Below are positions 11,938 through 25,400 of a stretch of 64,000 nt of DNA, piece by piece. Position numbers and translations under genes: made by a program. This DNA is from Megalonaias nervosa (taxonomy: Eukaryota > Mollusca > Bivalvia > Unionida > Unionidae). The notes beneath the pieces were generated by a model. The model was not told the DNA's origin and made no database searches. It worked only from the letters and a program-made list of their open reading frames with translations. The stretch is from the NCBI GenBank assembly GCA_016617855.1, contig JAECUM010003306.1, forward strand, positions 1 to 64,000, given 5' to 3'. Every line of letters begins with the position of its first letter. Position 1 is the first letter of the stretch.

Positions 11938-14460
11938 TTGTGGACAAATTGGATGTCACAAGGACCAGCTAGACATCACAAGTCCTTTAGTTAAGTATAT
12001 GTTGATATGACCAGCCATTAAGAAGAATGATTAATTACAAATCTTTCATGATGGCCACGGCAGTCTTTTAGTTACAAATTCATATGATAGGACCATCTTT
12101 TAAGGAGAAGTATCACTAACATGTTTTCAAAGATGGTCACCGTGGTGGCCATAGTGGATGTGAAAATGGTACTGTTTTCATGTAGGACCAATCATAAGAA
12201 GTTATTTCGTGAAATCCCCATGCTGATATGACTCTTCAATTGGGATGAGAAATTAGATTTTTGAGATATTGGACCTAAGATTGGCACCATTTTCATCTGA
12301 GACCTACTAGACATCATATTAACGGTTTTGGTCGAAACCCCTGGTTGATATGACTTTCTGTTCAGAACTAGAGATACAAATTTTCAACTCTGCTGCAGTG
12401 TCAACCATATGGAATATTAGATCTGCACCTTTTACATTTAGGACCAGCTAGAAATATGAAGTCTTGTGGTGGAATCTGCATGTCGATATGGTCTTCCATT
12501 CAGGAGTAGTAAAGATGCACATCAGCCATATTGGATATCAGATTCGCATCATATTCTGTGTAGGACCCAGAAAGCACCATACTATATCTTTGGGTGAAAA
12601 TATTTCAATCTGTTTAAGAGGAATATCAACTACAAGATTCTCAAGATGGTCACCATGCTTACCATACTGGATATATGATCTGAACCATTTTTATTAGGAC
12701 CCCATGGAGGATTAGTGATTAAAAAAATGGTGACCATATTGTATGTCAGAGTAGCTTATTTTCATTTTGAACCAACTAGACATGCAAAGTCTTCTGGTGA
12801 AAAACCATGCTGTTATGACTTTCCATTATTGAGAATGGATAACAAAATTTTCTAGGTGGCTGTCAGATTGGCACTCTTTTCATTCATGACAAACTATGCT
12901 ACCAAATTGAAATCCTCATATGATGGCCACTATGGTGGCCATATTGGATGTCAGATAAGCACAATTTTCACTTAGAGCTTAACACACTTCAAGAAAAATG
13001 TGTAAAGTTTCATGGCAACCCTCTGAGAAATTTAGGAGAAGCAGTGATAAATAGAACTATGAAACGTTAAATGACTTCTCAGCAGAATTCTGATCAAAGT
13101 TAACAGAAAGCATTCTGATATAAAGGACTTTCAGTTTTATATAATGCATGCCAATTCATCGTCAAATATTGCCACAATTAATAAAAGCAGAAAATCCTTT
13201 AAATGACTTCCCAAAATTAACTCAACAAAAAATTAACCAAATTTGACTCAAAAGTATAAAGGAATCTTACATTTTTTAAAAATGATGCCAATCTGCTATC
13301 AAATATGGCTACTGTTACTACAGATGGAGAAATCTTAGTATCCTCTTCGAAAAGCTGCTGAACAGAATTTTACCAAATTTGACAAAGTGTTCTAGCTTGA
13401 AGGCCAATATATTTGATGTGGATCAGCATCATTTGTACAAACTTGAAAACTATTCATGACAATGCTTTCCATTAAATTTAGTGAAATTTTGTCAAGTATT
13501 TTTTTAGAAATCATTTAACTGTTCTATTTTTAGTAATGGCAGTCATATTTGATAGTCATTTGGCATCATTTGTTTAAAATATGACAGACCTTCATATCAG
13601 GATGTTTTCTTGCAAATTTTGTCATATTCTTAATACACTTTTAGAAAAATGTGTACAGTTTCATCGCAACCTTCTGAGAAATTTAGGAGAAACAATGATA
13701 ACAAACTTGTGCTAAGAGATCAGCATACAATGAAGTGATCAGAGATGGATTTAAAATAAGACAGACCTTCACAGCAGGATGCTTTCTTCCAAATTTGGTC
13801 AAATTCTGTCTAGTTGATTGAGAGAAAAAGTTATTTAAATGTTTTTCTGTTCTTAGAAATGGCAGCCATATTTGATGGCTAGGCATCATTTGTACAAACT
13901 TGAAAGACCTAAATGCCATGATGTTCTCATGTCAAATTATATCAAATCATTTTGTGCAGTTTTTGAGAAATCCTTTTAATGATGATTTAGAAAATTTCGT
14001 ATCAACAGCCACACCTGATGGCAGATTGTCATTATTTGTCCAAAAATAAAAGGCTTTCATGGCAAGGATTCATGTCAATATATTTTCTGTCAATTGTGAG
14101 TAGTTTACAAGCTCTTTTTGTCTCTAGTAATGGCAGCCATATTTGATGGCTAATTAGCATCATTGGTTAAAAACTGACAGGCCTTCATACTAGAATGCTT
14201 TCTTGTAAAATTTGTTCAAATTCTGCTCAGCTGTCTTCGGGAGGTCATTTAAAGGTTTTGTATATTTAGTAATGGTATCAATATTTACTGGTGGATTGTA
14301 AAAATTGTATTTATTAAAAGGTGAATGAACTTTATGCAAGGATGTCCCCTGCCAAGTTCTGCTGAAATTGGTCCAGCAGATTTTAAGGCGGCTAAAATAC
14401 CAACAGTTGACAGATGACTCACAAGCGGTACCATACCATAAGCCTTAGTAGTTTGATTGC
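11938..14460 (+). repeat. Degenerate satellite array, two unit types (A then B)
   Basis: Unit A (about 11938-12990) is spaced roughly 120-150 bp and marked by GGACCAGCTAGACAT, a TGATATGAC..TTCATTCAG box and GATGGCCAC..GGTGGCCATA. Unit B (about 12990-14400) is marked by ATGGCAGCCATATTTGATGG, GCATCATTTGTACAAA and GATGCTTTC..CAAATTTGGTCAAATTC. A shared junction, AAAATGTGTA-AGTTTCAT-GCAACC, is seen near 12995 and 13650. The block ends near 14400-14445 with ACCATACCATAAGCC, a module that also closes the array ending near 43680. Confidence 0.6.
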
Positions 14461-14602
14461 ATGCACTATAAATTTGTATGTTTCACATTCCTTTACATTC
14501 CCATCTGAAAATGGATATGCCCAGGTATCAAAATTCATTCAATGTTACTGATATATATACATATATATATTTCATTGTATCTGCTTGCTTGTATGATTTT
14601 AA

Positions 14603-14608
14603 TTTATT
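14603..14608 (-). terminator. Candidate poly(A) signal for the BAAT-like gene
   Basis: AATAAA on the - strand (TTTATT on +), about 205 nt downstream of the TGA at 14811-14813. It is the nearest canonical signal seen. Confidence 0.4.
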
Positions 14609-14810
14609 GCAACTCATATTAAAAATCCATCAAGATAATAAATTAAATATGTTAAAAGAAATTGTAGGTACTAGATATAACGATATGGAAGTAACTTTAT
14701 AGGAAACAGTTATCTTAAGATTTTCCCATGGTATAGGTTTGTTTCAGTGTTCTTCCAACCATTACAAGTATATGCCTCGTTGAATCAACTGTCTATCCAT
14801 TCCTTATTCC

Positions 14811-14914
14811 TCAAAGATTTGTTCGTAGGAATTTAAGAATTTTCTCCCATGCCTGTTCCTGTGCTTTGGCATGCAATTTGGTCTCTCCTCCACAAAGCAG
14901 GAACAATGACTTCA
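14811..14914 (-). CDS. BAAT-like: BAAT-like exon 8 (last), with stop
   Basis: Acceptor TTTTTCAG, then two bases completing a codon and 33 residues to [19 protein letters not shown] and the helix [10 protein letters not shown] are the typical family C-terminus. Confidence 0.9.
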
Positions 14915-16415
14915 CTGAAAAACAGGAAACTTTTAAAATCTTGTTCAACTATTGTCTTCAAGTTTGAATATACAAGTTCTTACAACTTAAATGCAGCAAT
15001 ACCTGTTTAAGAGAGCCACTTATGGGATGACCATAAAACTAGGCTTAATAGAGAGGTGGTTGTTATATGGAGGTTAATTTTATATGAAATGTATTGTTTT
15101 CTCATGTATAAATCGGGTCCAACTGTGAATAGGATATAGATCCTGACATGTCATCACATAATGCACCAGCAGATATGGATCTATGTTGTTTGTCCTACTG
15201 ATCAGTCCTAACAAACTGCATGGACCAAGATTGGCTAGCACATTATGCAACAGCAGATCTGGATCTATGCAGATTGAACCTGACTTGTATGCACATATAC
15301 AAAGTATACTGATTTTGGAAAAAAGTGATAGTTGTGTACAGGTGGCTGGCTTACTGAGGTGGCTGTTAGAGCAGGTTTGACTGCTTCTAAAGTTCTGATG
15401 GCAGCGTGGTCTACATTTGAGTTGATGCAGAGTTGCAAGACTAGAGTTGAGTTTTCTAACAGAACATAAACAACTCCACACTCCCAATGCATCACTTGGG
15501 AAACAACAGATACCTCTAAAACAGTCAAGAACATTACATAATCAAGATGGCAGTAGAAACAAAGAACAAAGCCGTAGTTACAACTTAGCTATCCTGTATC
15601 TTCATGCTGTGTTCTTCATTATATTTCTTCTTTAACTAAATTCACTGCTCATGCACACTGACATGTGACCATGCTAAACTCACCCCTTGTGTTCCCAAAC
15701 TGAACACAGCTCTCAAGGGGTCTCAGAGGTGGAGGAAGCAGATGTAAACTGATAGCCACAAATTCTGGACAAGTTACACATATCTGGTACATAGCTTAGA
15801 AAAGATTACCACTGTATTGAAGACGGCTGATTATTTTTCAAGTGGATTACCAATAAACAGGTTCTCACCAAAAAATGAAAACATGGACAGAGTTTAGTTG
15901 TACACATATGTTATACACAATATTGAATACCATTATAAATATGAGATGTGACCTAACTAGTGTAAAAATCATTAGAACCTCGCTGGGGAATAATTTCAAC
16001 ATCTTCATTGTACTGGTAGCAGGTCTATTATTAAGAATCAAAACAATCCAAAATTGCATGACCAGCTGCATGTGACAGTTATACAAATAGCTCATTACTG
16101 CTCAAGCCAAATGAGTCCCTTTGGATACAAAACTAAATTTTTCATTTTAGTTGGTCCAACTAGACATTATAATGAGTCCCTTGGTGAAAACCCTCTGTTA
16201 ATATGGCCATTCATTCAGTGAGGCATAGTGATAAGATTTTCAAAATGGCCATCACAGCAGCCATACTGTAATGTAATATCAACACTATTTTCATTTAATA
16301 CCAACTAGATATCATTAGAAATCTTTAGGTGAAAGCTCCATGATGATACAACCACCCACCGAGGAGGAGTTGTAATAACAAGATTTCAATATGGTCACCA
16401 TAATGGACATTAGGG

Positions 16416-16446
<31 letters not shown>

Positions 16447-19400
16447 TAATAATAACTTGGTAATGCCCTAATCTTAAGAAGCTTAAAGTGCTTTACAATA
16501 TCAGATAACAAAAATATACATGACAAGATTACATAAATATGGTGGCTGTATTGACAGTAAGGTTTCCACTATTTTTATTTAGGACCAACTAAACATGGGA
16601 AGTCGTCTGGTGAAAATCTCATGCTAACATGATTTATGTTCAAGAAAAAAAAATAGCAAAAACTAGATTTTCATGATTACTGCTATGGTGGCCATGCTGA
16701 ACATCAGATAGCCATGATTTTCATTTACAACCAACTCTACATCATATGAAGTCTTTTCATGAAAACTTCATACTGATATAACCACCAAACTATTAAGAGC
16801 AGTAGTCATAACAAGATTTTCTTGATAGCTGTTGGCAGTCATATGGTACATCCAAACGTAATTTTCTTTTAGGACCAGCAAGAGCTGGGATGAATGAGTG
16901 TAATTTCATGGCAATCCTCCAAGTAATTTAGATAAAACAGTGCTAATAGACAAGTGTATGACACACAATTGGACATCCCATACACTCCTCTGGTCAAAGT
17001 CTCAGTGTTATACATTATGCCAGTCTTCATGGGATGGGTAATACGCTAACAAAATATAAAAATAATTCATCAACAAGTGATCTCATAACATTCGCCTAGA
17101 TTACAGAATTTAACAGCTGACCATTTCACTAAGCAGACTTTACATAGTAGTGAAAGAACACATCCTATGTAAACTATCTCCCAAACTTTATATCATTATT
17201 CTATCTGTCTGACTACTGGTGTATCCTGATAAAAAAATCTTTTTAAAGATGAACATATAATTCATATGCACAATCTCTTGCTAATAATCAGTCATCCATG
17301 ATCTTCATGATAATAAACCCAACATATCAAAACTATGGCTTCAACAGTGGTAAGAAGCCCAGTCAATCTGATGCAAGATTACTTCATTAATATGTATCAA
17401 ACTACCGTTCTGGTGGCCTGGTGATTACAGTGTCCACCTTGGATGCGGGAGGTCGCAGGTTCAAACCCTGGCCTAGTCATACCAAAGACTTATAATAATG
17501 GTTCTAACAGCTGCATTGCTAGGCACTCAGATTTAAGAAGATATTGTTAGGACTTGTCGATCTGGTGTCAGGATAATATGTCTGGGTGAGACATCATGCT
17601 ACATGTCTTCGGCATGATGTCCCAGTGCTAGACATCACTATAAACTGCCACACTGCAGACATCGTAGCAATATGACTGAAAAATTGTTAACACTATGTTA
17701 AAATCCAAATCAAAGACACACACATGTATCAAACTCACTTATTACTGAAAGAGTCCAAGATCTTGATGATAAAAGCATATTCCAAGTTTGATCAAAGTTA
17801 GACATCAATATGGCTTCCAGAGTGGTATCAAGCTTAGTCAATCTGATGCAAGATTAAATCATTAATATTTGTGGATCTAATTCATCAAACCCATCCAAGA
17901 TATTGATGACATGGATGAGCCAATATGTCAAGTTTGATCAGATTTGAATCAGAAATATGGCTTCCAGTGGTCAAAAGCTCAGTCAATCAGATGCAAGATC
18001 AATAATGTGTTTGTCTTATTAATCCAGTCCATCTGAGATCTTCATGATATTATGTGTGGATCTCATTACAGTAAATCTGAGATCTTCATTATATTACAAT
18101 ATGTGTGGATCTCATTATCCAGTCCATCTGAGATCTTTATGATATCAGCATATATTCCAAGTCTGATCAAAATTTGATCAGAAATTTAACTTCCATAGTG
18201 AAAACATAGTCAGCCAATCAGATGCAAGATTATTTCATTAATATTCACAACTGTTGCATGCTCATTATCAAACACATCCAAGATTTTGATGACATAAGCT
18301 TATACAGTAGTCCCCCTCTTATACGGCCGGCCCTTCTGCACCGGAAAAGTGGCCTTATGAGATGGGTGGCCTTTGCAGAGGGGGACTAAATTTTTTGTGA
18401 GAAGTGTATGTAATGTATGTAGTAAGAAACCTACATTCTTCAAAGCATTTAATATCTTTGTTTAAAAGTAACATTAATTATTAAAAGGTTCTTCTTGTTA
18501 TAATAATAGCCTTATTTCAATTGAATATGCATTATTAGTTATTATTCTTGGCGTACACGTGATATGCGAATGGGTGTTGTTGTCATGCACATTGCAAAAC
18601 CTTTCAAAAACGTCATTTAAATCTTGGTACATACATTATTCTCTTTCCATCTGCTCCATTTTCCCACTGCTGCTGAATAACCTCCTTATTAGTTATGATG
18701 TTGTTTATTTAAGTCTTTTCAACATAAAATTGTTTTATTCGAGTCTTTCTAACCTAAAATTGTTCAGCAAAGTCACCCCTCCTCACATCACCCGATGTCA
18801 TAGAGTAGAATAACCCCCTTTTTTCTAAAATAAAAGTCTCCGTTTACGTGATGACATGTTAATGTTTGGTCATGATTTATTCGGATGTTGCTAACTGTAT
18901 GTGATTTAATTATGCAGACGAAACTTTTGTAGAGCGGAAGAAATGCGTTCTTTGTAAAGGAAGCGATAACTGTGTTGTCACGTGATTTTTGGGCTTTGTC
19001 TGGTACCCTGTTTTGTTAAAGGTTACTTTCTCTATGTGCACAAATTCTATTTTTAGCCTAAGCTGACCCTGTTATGATCTTGACAATTATGTCAGGTTAT
19101 AATTATCAATGGTGCCAACTACAAGACTGATAAAACAATTTTTCTGCATTTAAACAAAATGCCATGTGTTTTTAAAGGCAGCGATCTTGTCACATGATTC
19201 ATTAGTTGCAGTCTGTTACCCTATTGTTTTTACATTTCTTTACACTAAGTGAGAGAAACCAAACGGCTTCGATATGTACGCAGATTTGACCTGAACAATA
19301 GCACCTCATGCCCGTTAGGATTTGTAATCTTGACAATTATTGTCAGTAGTAATAACCACTAATTATGAAAGTGAACAAGCTCAACATCTTGCTATGGGAA

Positions 19401-22400
19401 GCCAGAAAGGCTATCAAACCATTTTCCCACTGACTTGTCTATTATAAGTCAATACCGCCACTTCTCAGCTGTTACTACTGTTCAATAATTGTAATCTTAA
19501 CAATTATCAGCGTGACTAAACCGGGCATCTCATGATAACACAGCAGTAAGGCTACTCGGATTACGTGTACTTACCTTTTTGTATGGATTAAAATTCAAGT
19601 CTTTCTCGGCTTTATGGAATAAATGTGGCTTCTCATGAGGCGTAAATGATCTAATATTACATGTACTTAAGTCAACACTTCTTTCAGTAACGAAAACCTG
19701 ACATCGGGAAACAGAAATCAGATTACTTTACACACGTTATGAATAAAATACTGGTTCTGGATACATATTACAAAATAAAATGCAGCCACTTGTGAGGGGT
19801 AAATTTTATATTTTTGCACAAATATGCTGGCCGCTGGTCACGTTAGTGGGGGGGCCTTTCGATCACAAACTCGTTGGTGCCAACGGATTCTGGCCGTAAG
19901 GAGCAGGTGGCCACTGATCAGGGGGGCCGTTCAAGAGGGGGACTACTGTATTTCAAGACTGATCAATACTGAATCAGAAATGTGGTTTCCAGAGGGGTAA
20001 AAGCCTCAGACTATCTGCTGCATGATCATCTTATTAGTGTCCATGGATCCCACTAATGAGTCATCCAAGATCTTAATAATGTAAGCATAATTATATTCCA
20101 ACGTGAATCAGAAATATGGCTTCCAGAATGGAAACAAAGTCAGTCAATCAAATTTATGCCATTAATATGTATAGATCTTGCTCGTTACTGAATCCATCCA
20201 AGACTGTGATGATATAAACCCATATTGCAAGTGTGATCAAAATCAGATCACAAATATGGCTTTCAAAGGGGTTACAAGCTCACCCAATCAAATCCAATAT
20301 TGCCTCATCAGTATGCATGCATCTGACTCGTTATCAAACTTCTACAAGATCTTAATGATCTAAGCATATATTCCATGTTTGATAAAAATCCAAAATATGG
20401 CCTCCAGGGTGATAACAAGGTAAGTCAATCAAATAAAAACCACCCAAACAATATGCATGCATCCCACTTTTTATCAAACTAGTTTGAGATTTGGACGATA
20501 TCAAGGCATAATCCAAGTTTGATTGAAAACAGGACAGAAATATGGACTAAGAGCGCTAACAAGCAACTTAAAAGGATGATCACACGAAGCACAATGGATG
20601 GACAATGTACAGTGGATGCAGGGCCATAACACGGCTTTCTTGGCCTTATTGCCAGGTGACCTAAATACTAGAAGCAAAGACAAGATTTAGTTGTAAGGAT
20701 AGATCAACGGACAGTCAGAATGACAGATGTATCTTATTTCTATGTACCTTGGCATACGTGGAGTGTGACAAAAACTCAGTTATACCTGGATTCTATGGTC
20801 ATATTGTTCCCTTGTATCAAACTGCATATCTAGTTACTGATACTTCATCCATTCAAGATTAATAAATGCAGTTAAATTTGGAAAACATCTGTTACTGTAA
20901 TGTTGAGCACTGTTGAGTTACTAATGAGAAAGAACAGGATAGGCATCCTTTAAAGGCAATATTCTTACCAGAGGACATTAGAATTAGCAAGTTTGGAATA
21001 TATGGTGGTTCAATCAGATGGAAAACCTTTGCTGTTAAGGCTAGTGTTAATAATGTATTAGAGAAAAAAGTTGAAGATGTACCTGCATCAAAACTTTTAA
21101 TCCCACCAAAGGACATTGGAATCAGCCTGTTTAATGGGGTGTATGGTGGTTCAATCAGATGTCCAGCACCAGGATACCGAACCATCTCAATGTTGGACCT
21201 GAAATCTGCAGGACAGACTTCCAAATATTTAGCATGCCAGTGTGGTGAGGACATGAGATCTTCCTCTCCAATCAGCACCAGAATCTTGCTGCCATGGTGC
21301 CAGGCCTGTGAAAATTACATCAACATTGTTGCAAGTATTAGTTTTAGGATAAAAATACTGGTACAAAAGAGTGCATACTGCATTACCTTTAATTTCATAT
21401 CATTTTATTTTATTCATGATAAATTAATTTCTTATTTGTATCACCTGTGTAATGATCATTTGTATCACCTGTGTTATGAAATGGTGAGAGATACAGTATA
21501 TGAAATGGTGAGAGATACAGTATACATTCATGTACAAGTTAGACCAATTGCAAACATCGTAGACTTAGACCTGCCATCACATAATGTGCTGGCAGATCAG
21601 GCTCTATGCAATTTGTTAGGAGAACATACAACACATACCCTGATCTGTCAGTGCATTATATGATAACAGATCAGGGTTTATGCTGTTTGCAGTTGGATCT
21701 GAATTGTACATGAGTATGAGTGATAGGTACTTTATTACATTGAATTGTACATGAGTATATATGGTAGGTACTTTATTACATTGAATTGCACATGAGTATA
21801 TATTATAGGTACTTTATTACGCTGAACTGTACATGAGTATATATGGTAGGTACTTTATTACATTTTTGGTGGTGACAGCAGCAGCATCAAGATTAAGTTT
21901 TAAAATATTATAACAAAGACCTTGCAAGTCAGATAAAGTGTGGGAGTATGTACCACAAATGTGAGGAAAGTGACAGTACCCTTACTAACATTATTTACTT
22001 TAACATTGGCATCAGAATCTAATTTTTGTTTAAATCTTGCTGTTTAATTATAATATGAAGAAAATGTATATCATGACATGCATATAAGTGTAGTTTCTTT
22101 AATAAATGATGCTATGTGTGCATTACACAACCATCATAGTGTCCATTACAGGTGACCCGACTTATATGTAAGGGGAGATCACTCTGCCCGACCACCAATG
22201 GGTTGGTAGACAACTTTTAGCTCCCTTGAGCTAAAAGTAGTATCCGGGAGGGCTGGATTTGCGATGTAGTAGTAGTTCTCCTAAGGTATTATGATTGGGT
22301 AGTGTATTTGAAGAAGAAATACTACAGTAGCCCCCACTGCATATACATGTACCTACTTTAACAAACGATGTCATGTTCACATCACACAACCATCATAGTG

Positions 22401-25400
22401 TCCATTACAGGTGACCTGACTGAGAAGACTTTTTTTTTTTTGCTAAAACTTTCCCAAGTTTTTTTTCTCCAACTATTTAAACACAGGAGAATTTTCTTCT
22501 CTTGAACTTGTGCAAATAATTCCATCAAGGTAAGACTTTTAAACAGTTATGTTCTGTCAAGTGTACTCCAGCATATGACTGAGCTCACTACTTTTCTGGC
22601 AATTTCCCTCTTTTTTTTTATATGCTGTATCACTACAGTGATTTATTTCCCCAGATGGAATGTGGAAGAGAAGCAATGAGGTGCTTCAGTGAAGTATGCA
22701 ATAGATCATTTTCATGTGCTTCAGTGATTAGGCTGAAGAACCCAACAGATTAATAAAACTCTAACACACTGCATCTTGACAGAAAAAGACTTTGCCCTTA
22801 AAAGTGATACCATGTGCCATAATCCAAACTTTTGTCTAATTTTCCACAGAAATTAGTGAAATTGTGGCAGTCAACAGCTCTGGGACAGAAAAACATACTA
22901 GAAATAAGGGGCAAGATGTGGGCCCCTAATTATAATGACCATGTGCTTTCTGTTAGTGCATTGGCAACTAGGGCCAATACCATAATTTCATGCACAGGTT
23001 AACGTCAACTGGTAGCCAATGTTAAATATACCAAGTGACACCAATTCTCCAAGGCACTTGTTTGTGACATTTTGTAAAAATAGGGCCAACATTTTAATAC
23101 CACTTAAAAATTTCTGTAAAAATTGTGATGGGGGTTCACTGTTATTTGGTTATTTAAAATGTTTGGATATTTAAAATTTGAAGAAAACTGAATATAACTG
23201 CCAGTCAATGGGCAGCAAATGAGATATATATGGTTTGCAAAAATGCTTGAAAGTGAAGAAATATTTTCACAAAAAAATTTGCAAACCATGTATGAGTGTT
23301 ATTTTCACACACAAAAAAATCAAGCATTTTAAACATTACCTTTTAAAGAAATTCTCTCCCAACAAGAGAAGTTTTAATACAATTTCAATAGTAAATGCAG
23401 TTGTGGAAGTCTTACATGTATAAAATAATGCTTTTAAAGACTATGCTTGGTGGCATGCACACACTACCAATCTTACCAGGATATTAAATTCCTGTCCATA
23501 TTTTGACAGTCATCTGTAACTTGTGCACAAACCCTGAAAGATTTAAACACCCCCAAAATGCAATTCAAATGTTTCTGAGACTATATATTGTAAGTAACTC
23601 CAACATAATCACATTTTTCATTTATTTACAACCATTCTGAACAATGTACCAAACTGAAGTCAAAGATCACTTTAATATAAAATAGAATTAGCATATCTTT
23701 CTGGTAGATTTTTTTTATGATGGGCAAACAGTTCACTTTAATATCTGTTATAGACCTTTTTTAGTTCTACATTTGAATAATAATCAAACTTCCACAAATA
23801 TCTGCTTATGTCAGCAGCAAAAAGGCTGGACAATAGAACTATTTTCACTGGCAGTAATGAATTATGATACCGGACTATAGTTCAGTGGGGCTTTCTACAA
23901 TTAAAATTCAAGGAGAAGGGCAGTACATTTTCAAAGAGGCTGCTCCACATATTTATCTACAACGCTGTACCGCTAATTTCATAGTGATAAATAAAATCTG
24001 TATCCAAAATCCTATTTTCTTCAAATGTTATTGTGTATCAGTCATCATTCATTGTTTATGATTCAGTGTAGCTTTCTTGCTTGTCATACTTTTTATTTTC
24101 ATTCTGCATTCAATCAGCATTCACTTTCATTCATCACTTCATCTGTATTTCAAAGGGATACCCAATTCCCATGACCTTCACAAATCTTACTTGTTAAACT
24201 GATTATTTACCACATGGCCAGAGCAATGGAACATTGTTTAACATACTGATTAATATCTAATTATTTGATCACCTAGGGGGCAGTGTAAGGCAATTATTTA
24301 TGCAAGCAAACCATTTTGTGGTTACAATTAGACAGTCACCAACAGGTATCAATAATGTCATGGAGGCTGCTCATGGACTATGCACATTTATTACAGTTCA
24401 GATTTGGATCAAGCAGTTAGATGAAGTACTTTAAATGCATCATCAATGACGTACAAGTTGCACCATCTATTGGTGAGAGGACTATTTCAGGCAACACATA
24501 CTGCATTCATATTGCATTTCTGGTCATCTATGGAGATGTGTTTTGTTCTAAACAAATGGCTACTTACTGGAATAAAATTGTTGTCAGGTACAGAAAATAC
24601 TCCTTTTATTGAAACTCCATCTTCCAAAAATTCTGCACCTGTTGCGTATACACTAGAAAAGATGCAAAATATATATGATTATAAAATGATGAAAATAAAC
24701 ATGTAATGGTCCCTATCTTATGAAGTCATCTCATATGCCATTTTTAGTGGTTCACGAATTTGGCCATATGACTTCAAATGGGCATGACAGAAACTATACA
24801 TTGCAATTAATTACAACTGCTACTGGTAGATTACCTTGTCAATTTTTAGTGAAGCTTTAGATAAAAAATATTTGTTTTAGTGGTAGTTTTTTAAATAAAT
24901 TTACCTATCAGCAATTATGATAATGTAATTTACTTTAAGTAGTTAAAATTAATTACAATAAATAGTTTCTGTTGTTGTCATTTTAAGTCACATGGCCAAC
25001 TAAATTTCGTAATGACCAAAGTGTGAACATAGACGTCCTTGGTCAAGATCATGGGTCCAAGAAGTGCTACATATATGTCAAAAATTGAATATATGTAAAC
25101 AACATCTTTAAAGTGCTGGTTGCATACCTTTGTGCTTCTATTTAATGAATATTTATGATACAGACCTCAGATTCATATTTTGACTTAAAGATGACGCAAA
25201 AAACAACACCCTGAAAAAGCTGCACATATACTTGGTGTCCTCTTTTTGCACAAATTACAGCTGGATAAGGCACAAACTATAGAATATCTCATTTCACACA
25301 ATTTTTAACTGAAGCTTGACATAAAGGAGTAACCTGACATATAACAAACATATATAATTGGACACTGTTTTCTGTGGAACATACACAAGATTAACTTTTT

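Noticed and set aside
15080..15534. Overlapping long frames on both strands
   Set aside because: They arise from near-palindromic repeat sequence and show no domain features.
18559..18813. Frame inside the pogo-like element as a transposase
   Set aside because: No DDE, helix-turn-helix or CENP-B-type signature; Ser/Leu-rich low-complexity reading.
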